64,000 nt of DNA, taken from positions 1-64,000 of the forward strand of contig NZ_FNFV01000007.1 of assembly GCF_900102905.1 (NCBI RefSeq). Direction: 5' to 3'. The notes below the pieces were generated by a model. The model had not been told where the DNA came from. It ran no database searches and worked only from the letters and a program-made list of their open reading frames with translations. Positions 15,472 to 26,456 of the stretch are shown piece after piece. Made by a program: the position numbers and the translations under genes. The DNA comes from Meinhardsimonia xiamenensis (GTDB lineage Bacteria; Pseudomonadota; Alphaproteobacteria; Rhodobacterales; Rhodobacteraceae). Each line of letters opens with the position of its first letter. Position 1 is the stretch's first letter.

Positions 15472-17001
15472 ATGGAAGAAGGCGTCGAGGGGGTCTTTGT
15501 CGGCGGAGGCGGCGAGGGTTATGCCGTGCCGCAGTATCTTCTTTATCGCTACGCCAATCGCCATGGCCTCATTGCGGGGGCGACGGGTACGGGAAAGACG
15601 GTGACGCTGCAGATTCTGGCCGAAGGTTTCTCGGCGGCAGGGGTGCCGGTGTTCCTGTCGGATGTGAAGGGCGATCTCTCCGGGCTTGTGCAGGCGGGTT
15701 CGCCCGAATTCAAGCTGCACGACGCCTTCATGAAGCGCGCCGCCACCATCGGTTTTGCCGAGCGCTACCGCTACGAGGCCTTTCCCGTCACCTTCTGGGA
15801 TCTCCATGGCGAGAAGGGCCACCCGGTGCGCACCACGGTGGCGGAGATGGGCCCGCTCCTGCTCTCGCGGCTTCTGGAGCTGAGCGAGGCGCAGGAGGGG
15901 GTGCTCAACATCGCCTTTCGCGTGGCCGACGAACAGGGCCTGCCGCTGCTCGACCTGAAGGATCTGCAGGCGCTTCTGGTCTGGGTCGGGGAGAACTCGC
16001 CCGAACTTGGCCTGCGTTACGGCCATGTCTCGCCGGCCTCGGTGGGCGCGATCCAGCGCCAGCTGCTCATTCTCGAGAATCAGGGCGGGGCGCGCTTCTT
16101 CGGCGAGCCGGCGCTGGAGCTTGGCGATCTCTTCCTGCGCGACGAGACGGGGCGGGGGCGGATCAACATTCTCGCCGCGGACCGGCTGATGGCCTCGCCG
16201 CGGCTCTACGCGACCTTCCTTCTTTGGCTTCTCTCGGAGCTCTTCGAGGAGCTGCCCGAGGTGGGCGACCCCGACCGGCCCAAGCTCATCTTCTTCTTCG
16301 ACGAGGCGCATCTTCTTTTCGACGATGCGCCCAAGGGGCTGATCGACAAGGTCGAGACGGTGGCGCGGCTGATCCGCTCGAAGGGCGTCGGCGTCTATTT
16401 CGTTACGCAAAACCCCGCTGACGTGCCCGAGGACATTCTCGGCCAGCTCGGCAACCGGGTGCAGCACGCGCTGCGCGCCTTCACCGCGCGCGACCGCAAG
16501 GCGCTAAGGCTTGCCGCCGAGACCTACCGCGACAATCCGCGCTTCTCGATCGAGGAGGCGATTCGCGAGGTGGGGGTGGGCGAGGCGGTGACCTCCTTTC
16601 TCGAGAAGAAGGGCGTGCCGGGCATGGCCGAGCGCACCTTGATCCGCCCGCCATCGTCGCGGCTCGGGCCCTGCGACGAGGCGGCGCGCCGGGCAGCCAT
16701 CGCCACCTCGCCGCTCGCAGGCAAGTACGACACCGCCATCGACCGGGTGAGCGCCTATGAGCGGCTGCGGGCGCGGGCCGAGGAAGCGGCGCGCGCCGCC
16801 GAGGCAGCCGAGGCGGAAGAGGAGCGCGAGTTCACCGCGGCGCGCCGCTATGGCGGCAGCGCGCGCAGGAAGGCTTCGCGGCGCGATGAACCGGAGGGCA
16901 TCGGAGGGGCGCTCGCCGACGCGCTCCTCAAGGAGCTCAAGGGCACCACCGGCCGGCGGATCATCCGCGGCATCTTCGGCACGCTGTTCAAGAGCCGCTG
17001 A
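15472..17001 (+). CDS. HerA-like / DUF853 ATPase (YjgR family)
   Basis: The 509-residue protein has Walker A AGATGTGKTVTLQ at the N-terminus and Walker B-like KLIFFFDEAHLLFDDAP in the middle. Its GVYFVTQNPADVPEDILGQL segment is typical of DUF853 (YjgR) proteins, a branch of the HerA/FtsK helicase-translocase superfamily. A charged Arg/Glu-rich stretch follows, then a C-terminal region ending IIRGIFGTLFKSR. The cellular role is not established. The ATG at 15472 lies after a weak ribosome site. It is about 58 bp from the ABC transporter operon downstream; this is probably fortuitous, although the direction is shared. Confidence 0.88.
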   Translation: MEEGVEGVFVGGGGEGYAVPQYLLYRYANRHGLIAGATGTGKTVTLQILAEGFSAAGVPVFLSDVKGDLSGLVQAGSPEFKLHDAFMKRAATIGFAERYRYEAFPVTFWDLHGEKGHPVRTTVAEMGPLLLSRLLELSEAQEGVLNIAFRVADEQGLPLLDLKDLQALLVWVGENSPELGLRYGHVSPASVGAIQRQLLILENQGGARFFGEPALELGDLFLRDETGRGRINILAADRLMASPRLYATFLLWLLSELFEELPEVGDPDRPKLIFFFDEAHLLFDDAPKGLIDKVETVARLIRSKGVGVYFVTQNPADVPEDILGQLGNRVQHALRAFTARDRKALRLAAETYRDNPRFSIEEAIREVGVGEAVTSFLEKKGVPGMAERTLIRPPSSRLGPCDEAARRAAIATSPLAGKYDTAIDRVSAYERLRARAEEAARAAEAAEAEEEREFTAARRYGGSARRKASRRDEPEGIGGALADALLKELKGTTGRRIIRGIFGTLFKSR

Positions 17002-17058
17002 GAACCGGGGAGGCTCCGCCCTCTGGAAAGCACCGTGCCGCTCTCTTAGGCTCGCGCC

Positions 17059-17996
<938 letters not shown>

Positions 17997-18000
<4 letters not shown>

Positions 18001-18818
18001 GGCGCCTTCCGGTTCAGATGACGCTCGGCGCGGCGCTCTCGGCCGTCTTCGTGCTTGCCGCGCTCGTCTCCTTTGTCTGGACGCCCTACGGGGTGGAGGG
18101 GCTTGCGATCGCCCGGCGCATGGCGCCGCCCTCGCTTGCCCATCCGCTGGGCACCGATCACTTCGGGCGCGACATCCTGTCGATGCTGATGGTGGGCGCA
18201 CGCACCTCGATTGCCGTGGCGATCGTCGCGGTGGGCATAGGCATGGGGCTCGGCGTGCCGCTCGGGCTTCTCGCGGCGGCCAACCGGGGCGGGCTCATCG
18301 ACGAGATCGTCATGCGCGGCAATGACCTCATCTTCGCCTTCCCTTCGCTGGTGATCGCCATTCTCATCACCGCCATCGCCGGGCCATCCGCCTTCAATGC
18401 CATCCTTGCCATCGGCATCTTCAACACCCCCGTCTTCGCCCGCGTGGCGCGCGGCGGCGCGCTGAGCCTTTGGACGCTCGACTACATCCTCGCCGCGCGC
18501 GTGGCCGGCAAGGGGCGGCTGCGCATCTCGCTCGAGCACATCCTGCCGAACATCCTCAACCTTCTGATCGTGCAGGGCACGATCCAGTTCTCGCTTGGCA
18601 TCCTCGCAGAGGCGGGGCTCAGCTATGTCGGCCTCGGCGCCCAGCCGCCCACGCCGAGCTGGGGGCGGATGCTGGCCGAAAGCCAGACGATGGTGAGCCT
18701 TTCCCCCCACATCGCCATCTTCCCCGGCCTTGCCATCGTGCTGATGGTGCTGGGGCTGAACCTTCTCGGTGACGGGCTCAGGGACTGGACCGACCCGCGG
18801 CTGAGGCGCGCGCGGTGA
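17997..18818 (+). CDS. Dipeptide/oligopeptide-type ABC transporter permease (DppC-like)
   Basis: The 273-residue inner-membrane protein is the DppC-type partner. It contains HPLGTDHFGRDILSMLMVGA, typical of OppC/DppC N-terminal halves, and the EAA loop LWTLDYILAARVAGKGRLRI. The C-terminus has the LSYVGLGAQPPTPSWGRML motif found in nearly all members. It overlaps the upstream permease by ATGA and is followed 7 bp later by the ATPase gene, so the genes are translationally coupled. Five or six membrane helices are visible. Confidence 0.9.
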
Positions 18819-18825
18819 GGGGCCG

Positions 18826-20430
18826 ATGCTGAGCATCCGTGACCTGTCGCTCGAGATCGCGGGCACGCCCATCCTGCACGGGGTGAGCCTCGATGTGGCG
18901 CCGGGCAAGGTGTTCGGCCTTGTCGGCGAGTCGGGCTCGGGCAAGTCGATGACGGCGCTGTCGGTGATGCGGCTTCTGCCGCAGGGCGCCCGGCTTCGGG
19001 GCCGCGTGAGCCTCGGCGGCACGGAGCTGACGGCGCTCGACGAGCGGCAGATGTGCGCGGTGCGCGGCGCGCGCGTGGCGATGATCTTCCAGGAGCCGAT
19101 GACGGCGCTGAACCCGTTGCGCACGATCGGCGAGCAGGTGGCCGAGACGCTCGTCGTCCATGGCGCGGCCCCGCGCGGCGAGGCCATGCGCATCGCCCGC
19201 GAGAAGCTCGACCGGGTGGGGCTCGCCGCCGACCGTTTCGACCTTGGGCGCTACCCCTTCGAGCTTTCGGGCGGCCAGCGCCAGCGCGTCTGCATCGCCA
19301 TGGCCATTGCCCTGCGCCCCGCGATCCTCATTGCCGACGAGCCGACCACCGCGCTCGATGTCACCACCCAGGCGCAGATCCTCGCGCTTCTCGAAAGCCT
19401 TGTGCGCGAGGAGGGGATGGGGCTCATGCTCATCACCCATGACCTTGCCGTGGTCGCCGGCATGGCTGACGAGGTGGCGGTGATGCGCGAGGGTCGGATC
19501 GTCGAGCGGGGGCCGACCGAGACGCTCTTTCGCACCCGCCGGCACCCCTACACCCGCGCGCTCCTCGCTGCCTCGTCCCATGTGCCGAAGCGCGCAGCGC
19601 TGCGCAGCGCCGGGGCGCCACCTGTGCTCGAGGTGGAAGGCGCGGTGCGCGACTATCCTCTGGGCCGCGGGGCGGTCTTCGGGGCGCGGGGGCATTTCCG
19701 CGCCGTCGATGGGGTGAGCCTTGCCGTGGGGCGGGGCGAGAGCGTGGGCCTCGTGGGCGAGTCAGGCTGCGGGAAATCGACGCTCGCCCGCGCCATCCTC
19801 GGGCTTGAGCCGTTGCAGGTCGGCGCCATCCGGCTTGAGGGCGCGCCGGTGGATGCCGCGCGCGGCGTGCCGGGCGCGCTCAGGGCGAAGATGCAGGTGG
19901 TGTTTCAGGATCCCTTCGGCTCCTTCAACCCCCGCCACCGGGTGGCGCGGCTGGTGGCCGAGCCCTTCCATCTCGTCGGTCGCCCGCCCGACTGGCGCGA
20001 TCGCGTGGCCGAAGCGTTGCAGGCGGTGGGGCTGAAGCCCGCCGACATGGAGAAATTTCCGCACGAGTTCTCGGGCGGGCAGCGTCAGCGCATCGCCATT
20101 GCGCGGGCGATCGTGATCCGCCCGAGGCTCGTCATCCTCGATGAGGCGGTGAGCGCGCTTGATGTCTCGATCCGGGCGCAGATCCTCGAACTTCTGGCCG
20201 ATCTGCAGGGCCGCTTTGGGCTGAGCTACCTGTTCATCAGCCATGATCTTGCGGTGGTGCGCGCGATCACCGACCGTGTGCTGGTGATGCGCGCGGGGCG
20301 GATCGTGGAGGAGGGGCCGACCGAGGCCGTCTTTGCAGCGCCGCGCCACGGCTACACCCGCCAGCTTCTCGCCGCGACGCCGCGCATCCCCGAGGACTGG
20401 CTTGCAGAGGAGACCCGTCATGGCGCTTGA
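18826..20430 (+). CDS. Fused Dpp-type ABC transporter ATPase with two nucleotide-binding domains
   Basis: The 534-residue protein joins two ABC domains (DppD-like, then DppF-like). Walker A occurs twice, as [11 protein letters not shown] near residue 37 and as [11 protein letters not shown] in the second half. Each has an ABC signature: [14 protein letters not shown] and [14 protein letters not shown]. Each has a Walker [15 protein letters not shown] and [14 protein letters not shown]. It would energise the two upstream permeases. The fused form is common in Rhodobacterales and does not imply a defect. The aldehyde dehydrogenase start lies inside its last codons. Confidence 0.93.
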   Translation: MLSIRDLSLEIAGTPILHGVSLDVAPGKVFGLVGESGSGKSMTALSVMRLLPQGARLRGRVSLGGTELTALDERQMCAVRGARVAMIFQEPMTALNPLRTIGEQVAETLVVHGAAPRGEAMRIAREKLDRVGLAADRFDLGRYPFELSGGQRQRVCIAMAIALRPAILIADEPTTALDVTTQAQILALLESLVREEGMGLMLITHDLAVVAGMADEVAVMREGRIVERGPTETLFRTRRHPYTRALLAASSHVPKRAALRSAGAPPVLEVEGAVRDYPLGRGAVFGARGHFRAVDGVSLAVGRGESVGLVGESGCGKSTLARAILGLEPLQVGAIRLEGAPVDAARGVPGALRAKMQVVFQDPFGSFNPRHRVARLVAEPFHLVGRPPDWRDRVAEALQAVGLKPADMEKFPHEFSGGQRQRIAIARAIVIRPRLVILDEAVSALDVSIRAQILELLADLQGRFGLSYLFISHDLAVVRAITDRVLVMRAGRIVEEGPTEAVFAAPRHGYTRQLLAATPRIPEDWLAEETRHGA

Positions 20431-21868
20431 GGAGCTCTGGTTCGACCCCGCCGAGATGCTGATCGGGGGCAGATGGCTGCGCGCCGACCGGACGCTGACA
20501 CTCGAAGACCCCTCGACGGGCGCCCCGCTTGCCGAGATCGCGCGCGGCGGCGCGGAGGAGGTCGACGCCGCCGTTTCCGCCGCGCAGGAGGCGCTTGGCG
20601 GTGACTGGGGGCGGATGACGGCGGCCGAGCGGGGGCGCATCCTCGCGCGGCTCGCGCGCCTCGTCGAGGAGCGGATCGAGACGCTGGCGGCGCTCGAGTC
20701 GGCCGATGTGGGCAAGCCGCTCACCCAGGCGCGGGCCGATGCGCGCGCGCTTGCCCGCTACCTCGAGTTCTACGGCGGCGCGGCCGACAAGGTGATGGGC
20801 GAGACCATTCCCTATCTCGAGGGCTACACCGTCTACACCTTGCGCGAGCCGCATGGGGTGACGGGGCATATCGTGCCGTGGAACTACCCGATGCAGATCA
20901 TCGGCCGTTCGGTGGGGGGCGCGCTTGCGATGGGCAACGCCTGCGTGCTGAAGCCTGCCGAGGAGGCCTGCCTGACTGCGCTCGCCTTCGCCCGGCTTGC
21001 AGAGGAGGCGGGGTTGCCGGCGGGCGCGCTCAACGTTGTGCCGGGGCTTGGCGAGGAGGCGGGCGCGGCGCTCGCCGCCCATCCCGGTGTCAACCACATC
21101 TCCTTCACCGGATCGGTGGCGGTCGGTGCGAAGGTGCAGGCGGCGGCGGCGCAAAACGTCGTGCCGGTGACGCTCGAGCTCGGCGGCAAGTCGCCGCAGC
21201 TGGTCTTTGCTGACGCCGATCTCGACGCGGCGCTGCCCTTTCTCGTCAATGCCGGGATCCAGAATGCGGGGCAGACCTGCTCGGCCTCTTCGCGGATTCT
21301 GGTCGAGCGTGCGCGCCACGACGAGCTTCTCGAACGCATGAGCGCGCGCTACCGGGCCTTGCGGGTGGGGCCGGCGCGGGCCGACCTCGATCTCGGCCCG
21401 CTCATCTCCGCCCGGCAGAAGGCGATCGTGGAGGGGTATCTCGCGCGCGGCGGCGACCTCGAGTTGGCGGCGCGCGGCGAGATCGTCGGCAATGCGCCCG
21501 CGGGCGGGCATTACGTGGCGCCGCATCTCTTCGCGGGCGTCGCGCCTGACCATGTGCTGGCGCAGGAGGAGATCTTCGGCCCCGTGCAGGTGGTGATCCC
21601 CTTCGACGACGAGGAGGAGGCGGTGGCTATTGCCAATGGCACGCCCTACGGCCTTGTCGCCTCGGTCTGGACGGAGTCGGGGGCGCGCCAGATGCGGCTT
21701 GCGCGGCGGCTCCGGGCGGGGCAGGTGTTCATCAACAATTACGGCGCGGGCGGCGGGGTGGAGCTGCCCTTTGGCGGGGTTGGCCGCTCGGGGCACGGGC
21801 GCGAGAAGGGGTTCGAGGCGCTTTACGGCTTCTCGGTTCTCAAGACGGTTGCGGCGCGCCACGGCTGA
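20420..21868 (+). CDS. NAD(P)-dependent aldehyde dehydrogenase
   Basis: The 482-residue protein has the ALDH hallmarks: catalytic Cys287 in NAGQTCSASSRI, general base Glu253 in LELGGKSPQLVF, the Asn of HIVPWNYPMQI, and the C-terminal EEIFGPVQVVIPF. It oxidises an aldehyde to an acid. The family includes betaine-aldehyde and gamma-aminobutyraldehyde dehydrogenases, but sequence alone does not fix the substrate. It starts at 20420, overlapping the ABC ATPase stop by 11 bp, so it is co-translated with the transporter. That suggests the imported compound (or a product of it) is an aldehyde precursor such as an amine or amino alcohol; this is inference. Confidence 0.9.
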   Translation: MALEELWFDPAEMLIGGRWLRADRTLTLEDPSTGAPLAEIARGGAEEVDAAVSAAQEALGGDWGRMTAAERGRILARLARLVEERIETLAALESADVGKPLTQARADARALARYLEFYGGAADKVMGETIPYLEGYTVYTLREPHGVTGHIVPWNYPMQIIGRSVGGALAMGNACVLKPAEEACLTALAFARLAEEAGLPAGALNVVPGLGEEAGAALAAHPGVNHISFTGSVAVGAKVQAAAAQNVVPVTLELGGKSPQLVFADADLDAALPFLVNAGIQNAGQTCSASSRILVERARHDELLERMSARYRALRVGPARADLDLGPLISARQKAIVEGYLARGGDLELAARGEIVGNAPAGGHYVAPHLFAGVAPDHVLAQEEIFGPVQVVIPFDDEEEAVAIANGTPYGLVASVWTESGARQMRLARRLRAGQVFINNYGAGGGVELPFGGVGRSGHGREKGFEALYGFSVLKTVAARHG

Positions 21869-21874
21869 CGCCGA

Positions 21875-21935
21875 ACGCCGCTTTGGCAGCGGCGTGCCTG
21901 CGGCGCGGGTATTTGGCCCAGGGTGATGGGAGAGG
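21875..21935 (+). repeat. Hairpin plus GGTATTTG intergenic repeat, copy 2
   Basis: A perfect 8-bp stem ACGCCGCT (21875-21882) and AGCGGCGT (21888-21895) is followed by GGTATTTG (21908-21915) and GCCCAGGGTGATGGGAGAGG. It lies directly after the aldehyde dehydrogenase stop codon (21868). Confidence 0.75.
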
Positions 21936-22069
21936 CTGTCTCCCCGCGGCCGGAGGGCTGGCGGAGCAAATTGCCGGCCGTGGCGGCTTGCAGCGCCCCG
22001 CCCGCGACACTAAGACTCTGTCAGTTTTCCGGCAATAACCCTGACACAGGGCGGACAGAGGCAGGCTGA

Positions 22070-22717
22070 ATGCGCGATCCTTTCGAGACCTACATGAACA
22101 CCCTCGTGCCCATGGTGGTGGAACAGACCAGCCGGGGCGAGCGTGCCTATGACATCTTCTCGCGGCTTCTGAAGGAGCGGATCGTCTTCGTGACCGGTCC
22201 CATCCATGACGGGATGGCGGCCCTCGTCGTGGCGCAGCTGCTGCATCTGGAGGCGGAAAACCCCTCCAAGGAGATCTCCATGTACATCAACAGCCCCGGC
22301 GGCGTGGTGACTTCGGGGCTGTCGATCTACGACACCATGCAGTACATCCGCCCGGCGGTCTCCACGCTCGTCGTCGGGCAGGCCGCCTCGATGGGGTCGC
22401 TGCTTCTTGCCGCGGGCGAGAAGGGAATGCGCTTCTCGCTTCCCAACAGCCGGATCATGGTGCACCAGCCCTCCGGCGGCTATCAGGGGCAGGCGACGGA
22501 TATCATGATCCACGCCGAAGAGACGCTGAAGCTGAAGCGGCGGCTGAACGAGATCTACGTGAAGCATACCGGGCAGGATCTCGAGGCGGTTGAAAATGCG
22601 CTCGAGCGCGACAAGTTCATGTCTCCCGAGGAAGCGCGTGACTGGGGGCTGATCGACGAGATCGTGGTCAGCCGCGACAAGGGCGACAAGACCGCCGGAA
22701 AGGGCAAGAAGGGCTGA
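22070..22717 (+). CDS. clpP: ATP-dependent Clp protease proteolytic subunit
   Basis: The 215-residue serine protease carries the triad: Ser107 in [12 protein letters not shown], His132 in [14 protein letters not shown], and Asp near 181 in [18 protein letters not shown]. Fourteen subunits form the proteolytic chamber used with ClpX or ClpA. The N-terminus, with [20 protein letters not shown], matches alphaproteobacterial ClpP. The clpX gene follows about 200 bp downstream, the usual order. Confidence 0.97.
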   Translation: MRDPFETYMNTLVPMVVEQTSRGERAYDIFSRLLKERIVFVTGPIHDGMAALVVAQLLHLEAENPSKEISMYINSPGGVVTSGLSIYDTMQYIRPAVSTLVVGQAASMGSLLLAAGEKGMRFSLPNSRIMVHQPSGGYQGQATDIMIHAEETLKLKRRLNEIYVKHTGQDLEAVENALERDKFMSPEEARDWGLIDEIVVSRDKGDKTAGKGKKG

Positions 22718-22915
22718 GTGCCGCCGGGGCGCGGCGGGCATGTTGCGCGACTGGCCCCGGGCAATCAGGTGTTGTGCCCCGTCCGGCCATGTCTTACGCT
22801 TCTGCTGCGGGGAGAAGAGGGCCCGCAAGGGCCGTTGAGATAAGTGGATGCCGGCCGGATACGGCCTGGCGCTGAAGATGACGGGTCCGGCAGTGGCGGG
22901 CCCGGAAGGAGCGGG

Positions 22916-24175
22916 ATGGCGACGAATTCCGGCGACAGCAAGAACACGCTTTACTGTTCTTTCTGCGGCAAGAGTCAGCACGAAGTGCGCAAGCTGATCG
23001 CGGGCCCGACCGTGTTCATCTGCGACGAGTGCGTCGAGCTGTGCATGGACATCATCCGCGAGGAGACGAAGGGCTCGGGCCTGAAATCCTCCGGTGGTGT
23101 GCCGACGCCGAAAGAGATCTGCAAGGTGCTCGACGAGTATGTCATCGGGCAGGAGCACGCCAAGCGCGTGCTCTCGGTCGCGGTGCACAATCACTACAAG
23201 CGGCTCGCCAATTCGGACAAGTCCGACATCGAACTTGCGAAGTCCAACATCCTGCTGATCGGGCCGACGGGCTGCGGCAAGACGCTTCTGGCGCAGACGC
23301 TGGCGCGCATCCTCGATGTGCCCTTCACGATGGCCGATGCCACCACGCTCACCGAGGCGGGCTATGTGGGGGAGGATGTGGAGAACATCATCCTCAAGCT
23401 CCTGCAGGCGAGCGAATACAACGTCGAGCGCGCCCAGCGCGGCATCGTCTACATCGACGAGGTCGACAAGATCTCCCGCAAGTCCGACAACCCGTCGATC
23501 ACCCGGGATGTCTCGGGCGAGGGGGTGCAGCAGGCGCTTCTGAAGATCATGGAAGGCACGGTGGCAAGCGTGCCGCCGCAGGGCGGGCGCAAGCATCCGC
23601 AGCAGGAATTCCTGCAGGTGGACACCACCAACATCCTGTTCATCTGCGGCGGCGCCTTCGCGGGTCTCGAGAAAATCATCGCCCAGCGCGGCAAGGGGTC
23701 ATCCATCGGCTTCGGCGCCGAAGTGAAGGATCCCGATGCGCGCAACACGGGCGACATCCTGAAGGATCTTGAGCCCGAGGATCTTCTCAAGTTCGGGCTG
23801 ATCCCCGAATTCGTCGGCCGACTGCCGGTGATCGCGACGCTCGAGGATCTCGACGAGGATGCCCTGGTGCGCATCCTGACCGAGCCCAAGAATGCGCTGG
23901 TCAAGCAGTATCAGCGGCTCTTCGAACTCGAGGGCGTGAAGCTGACCTTTACCGAGGATGCTCTGCGCGCCATCGCGCGGCGTGCCATCGCCCGCAAGAC
24001 CGGAGCGCGCGGCTTGCGCTCGATCATGGAGGACATCCTGCTTGACACCATGTTCGAACTGCCGGGCATGGAGGGTGTCGAAGAGGTGGTCGTCAACGAA
24101 GAGGCCGTTACCTCCGATGCGCAGCCGCTTCTGATCTACGCCGATCAGAAGAAGGAAGAGGCGAGCGCCGGCTGA
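22916..24175 (+). CDS. clpX: Clp protease ATP-binding subunit ClpX
   Basis: The 419-residue AAA+ unfoldase has the N-terminal zinc finger with Cys14, 17, 36 and 39 (CSFCGKS...CDECV), Walker [12 protein letters not shown], Walker [17 protein letters not shown], and the RGK-type loop in [10 protein letters not shown]. It recognises tagged proteins and feeds them to ClpP. The start at 22916 follows GGAAGGAGCGGG. It is separated from clpP by about 200 bp and has its own ribosome site. Confidence 0.97.
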   Translation: MATNSGDSKNTLYCSFCGKSQHEVRKLIAGPTVFICDECVELCMDIIREETKGSGLKSSGGVPTPKEICKVLDEYVIGQEHAKRVLSVAVHNHYKRLANSDKSDIELAKSNILLIGPTGCGKTLLAQTLARILDVPFTMADATTLTEAGYVGEDVENIILKLLQASEYNVERAQRGIVYIDEVDKISRKSDNPSITRDVSGEGVQQALLKIMEGTVASVPPQGGRKHPQQEFLQVDTTNILFICGGAFAGLEKIIAQRGKGSSIGFGAEVKDPDARNTGDILKDLEPEDLLKFGLIPEFVGRLPVIATLEDLDEDALVRILTEPKNALVKQYQRLFELEGVKLTFTEDALRAIARRAIARKTGARGLRSIMEDILLDTMFELPGMEGVEEVVVNEEAVTSDAQPLLIYADQKKEEASAG

Positions 24176-24303
24176 GGCCCCCAAGCCCCGAGGATTCGGT
24201 GTCCGGGCGAAAGAGGGCGATTGCGTCATCCCATGCGTCCGGGCGACTGGACCTTGGCCCGGCGATCAGGCATATCCGTGGCGTCAGAGGACGGAGGCAG
24301 GTG

Positions 24304-24687
24304 ATGGGCGTCATCAACACGCTCCTGCGCGCGGTGACATGGTGGAACGGCGCGACGCTGAACACGGCAGTCTATACGTGGCTGAAGGGCCGGAAGGTCG
24401 GCGAGGACGAGCAGGGCAACCGCTTTTACGAATCGCGCGACGGCAAGCGGCGCTGGGTCATCTACAACGGCGAGGCGGAGGCGAGTCGCATTTCGCCCGA
24501 CTGGCACGGCTGGCTGCACCACACCTGGGATGAGCCGCCGGTCAAGGCGCCGCTCAAGCACAAGCCTTGGGAGAAGCCCCATCACGAGAACCTCACCGGA
24601 ACGCGGCTGGCCTATCTGCCGCCGGGGTCAATCCTGCGCGCAGAGCCAAAGGAGCCCATTGATTATGAGGCCTGGCGCCCCGAGTAG
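24304..24687 (+). CDS. NADH dehydrogenase accessory subunit, NDUFA12/B17.2 family
   Basis: The 127-residue protein has the NDUFA12 core: [35 protein letters not shown] and [20 protein letters not shown]12-type proteins are accessory subunits of respiratory complex I; alphaproteobacteria, the relatives of mitochondria, encode them outside the nuo operon. The ATG at 24304 is used with a GGAGGCAGGTG ribosome site; GTG at 24301 is also in frame. The mlaD-DUF2155-aat block follows, a conserved arrangement in Rhodobacteraceae. Confidence 0.92.
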   Translation: MGVINTLLRAVTWWNGATLNTAVYTWLKGRKVGEDEQGNRFYESRDGKRRWVIYNGEAEASRISPDWHGWLHHTWDEPPVKAPLKHKPWEKPHHENLTGTRLAYLPPGSILRAEPKEPIDYEAWRPE

Positions 24688-24720
24688 GCGACCAGGCGGC
24701 AGGGGTGGAGCGAGGGCCGC

Positions 24721-25188
24721 ATGAACAATCGCACGGCCGAGATTCTGGTGGGCGCCGTGGTTCTTTTCTTGGCGCTCGGCTTCACGCTCTATGCCGCGCA
24801 GCGCACCGGGTATGGGCCCGCGCCGGCGGGAGCGGCGACCTATCGCGCCTCCTTCACCTCGGCGCAGGGAATCTCGGTCGGTACCGACGTGCGCATGGCC
24901 GGCGTCAAGGTTGGCAGCGTCATCGATCTGCGGCTCAACCCGGAAACCTTCCGCGCGGAGACGACCTTTACCGTCGACAGCTCCCTGCGCCTGCCCGATG
25001 ACACGGCGGTGCTGATCTCCTCCGAGGGGCTTCTGGGGGGCGCCTTCGTCGAGCTGTTGCCGGGGGGGTCGCCCGATACCTATGAGCCCGGAGACGAGAT
25101 TCTCGACACCCAGTCGGCGGTCAGCCTCGTCAATCTTTTCGTCAAGTTCGCCACAAGCGGCGGCGGCGAGACTGGGGGCGGAGAGTGA
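24721..25188 (+). CDS. mlaD: MlaD-type outer-membrane lipid asymmetry protein (MCE domain)
   Basis: The 155-residue protein has one N-terminal transmembrane anchor (TAEILVGAVVLFLALGFTLY) and one MCE domain with GISVGTDVRMAGVKVGSVID, then TVDSSLRLPDDTAVLISSEG and LLGGAFVELLPGG. MlaD binds phospholipid in the periplasm and works with the MlaFEDB ABC transporter. The other mla genes are not here, though in many alphaproteobacteria mlaD sits apart, beside NDUFA12. It overlaps the next gene's start (GTGA). Confidence 0.88.
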   Translation: MNNRTAEILVGAVVLFLALGFTLYAAQRTGYGPAPAGAATYRASFTSAQGISVGTDVRMAGVKVGSVIDLRLNPETFRAETTFTVDSSLRLPDDTAVLISSEGLLGGAFVELLPGGSPDTYEPGDEILDTQSAVSLVNLFVKFATSGGGETGGGE

Positions 25189-25721
25189 CTGGCCTGCGGC
25201 GGCGGTCAGCGCTTGCAAGCCTTCTGGCGTTTGCCTGCCTCGCATCGGTTTCGATCGCTCAGGAGTTCAACGGTTCGGGGCCGATCGTCATTGGGCCGAT
25301 CGAGGAAAACCCGCTCGAGTATCGCCCGGTCGACCCTGCCGACACGCTGAGCTACGAGCCGCTTGAGGAAAGCCCGCTCGTGCTCGGCGCGGAGCGCGTC
25401 ATTACCGAGGTCACCGCCGAGACCGCGGAGATGGCGCAAGGCGCCGTGGTCCGCGCGCTTGACAAGATCGCGGGCGAGCGGCGTGACATCACCTTGCGCG
25501 CGGGCGAGATCGCGCGCTGGGGCCTGCTGGAGCTGCGGCTCGGCGAGTGCCGCTACCCGGTGGACAACCCCGAGGGCGATGCCTTTGCCTGGCTGGTCAT
25601 TGGGGTCGAGGGGCAGGAGGCGCCGGTGTTCTCTGGCTGGATGATCGCCTCGAGCCCGGCGCTCAACGCCATGGACCATCACCGCTATGACGTCTGGGTG
25701 ATCCGCTGCACCACCTCCTGA
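25185..25721 (+). CDS. Exported DUF2155-family protein
   Basis: The 178-residue protein starts with GTG at 25185, overlapping the mlaD stop. It has a signal peptide (RRSALASLLAFACLASVSIA) and a DUF2155 core of about 90 residues (ITLRAGEIARWGLLELRLGE, CRYPVDNPEGDAFAWLVI, FSGWMIASSPALNAMDHHRY, DVWVIRC). Two cysteines likely form a disulfide. The family's function is unknown; the constant neighbourhood with mlaD suggests an envelope role. Its last 37 bp overlap the convergent aat gene. Confidence 0.88.
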   Translation: MTGLRRRSALASLLAFACLASVSIAQEFNGSGPIVIGPIEENPLEYRPVDPADTLSYEPLEESPLVLGAERVITEVTAETAEMAQGAVVRALDKIAGERRDITLRAGEIARWGLLELRLGECRYPVDNPEGDAFAWLVIGVEGQEAPVFSGWMIASSPALNAMDHHRYDVWVIRCTTS

Positions 25722-26332
25722 GGCGCGGGGATGGGCTCGGGCGCGGTGAAATCCGCCTCGACGGTCAGCGCCTCGGCGAGACGACGGCGATACTCCGCCC
25801 GGGAAATCTCGATGCCGCCGAGCGAGGCGAGATGCTCGGTAAGAAACTGGGTGTCGAAGAGCGTGAAGCCCGCCCGCCCCAGCCGGTCGACAAGATAGGC
25901 AAGTGCGATCTTCGAGGCGTCGGTGACGCGGCTGAACATGCTCTCGCCGAAGAAGGCGCCGCCTAGAGCGATGCCGAAGACGCCGCCCACGAGCCGCCCC
26001 TCCTGCCACACCTCGAGCGAATGCGCAAAGCCGCGGGCGTGCAGGGCGGCGTAGAGGCTCTCGAGCTCGGCGTTGATCCATGTCTCGGGGCGGTCGGCGC
26101 AGGCGGCGACGGTGGCGGTGAAGTCGCGATTGACGGCGATCTCGTAGCCGCCCTTGAGCATGCGGCGCCTGAGCGAGCGGGAGATGTGAAAGCCATCGAG
26201 CGGGATGATGCCGCGCCGGCGCGGATCGACCCAGAACAGCTCGGCCGACGCGCGATCCTCGGCCATGGGAAAGATGCCGCTGGCATAGGCCGAAAGCATC
26301 AGCTCGGGCGTCAGAACCTGAGCGGCGGTCAT
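25685..26332 (-). CDS. aat: Leucyl/phenylalanyl-tRNA-protein transferase
   Basis: The 215-residue protein is a full-length Aat enzyme. It contains LSAYASGIFPMAEDRASAEL, WVDPRRRGIIPLDGFHISRS, HSLEVWQEGRLVGGVFGIAL, GGAFFGESMFSRVTDASKIA and LFDTQFLTEHLASLGGIEI. It adds Leu or Phe to N-terminal Arg or Lys of proteins, marking them for ClpS-ClpAP degradation. The gene is convergent with DUF2155 and overlaps it by 37 bp, so the 3' ends are antisense. accC follows in the same direction after 124 bp. Confidence 0.95.
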   Translation of the reverse strand: MTAAQVLTPELMLSAYASGIFPMAEDRASAELFWVDPRRRGIIPLDGFHISRSLRRRMLKGGYEIAVNRDFTATVAACADRPETWINAELESLYAALHARGFAHSLEVWQEGRLVGGVFGIALGGAFFGESMFSRVTDASKIALAYLVDRLGRAGFTLFDTQFLTEHLASLGGIEISRAEYRRRLAEALTVEADFTAPEPIPAPQEVVQRITQTS

Positions 26333-26456
26333 GGCGTTCCGCGATCGCCCGGCCGCGAGGCCGGGCAGTGCCCGACCCGCCCGGCCGGGCCGGGCGCCGC
26401 CCGTCCCGCTTGCCTCACGGCGGCGCCGCTGCGCGACTGTCCCTTGCCGGCCAACC

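Noticed and set aside
22800-22860. GGGCCCGCAAGGGCC hairpin between clpP and clpX
   Set aside because: Short stem with no U-tract and no clear function; likely composition.
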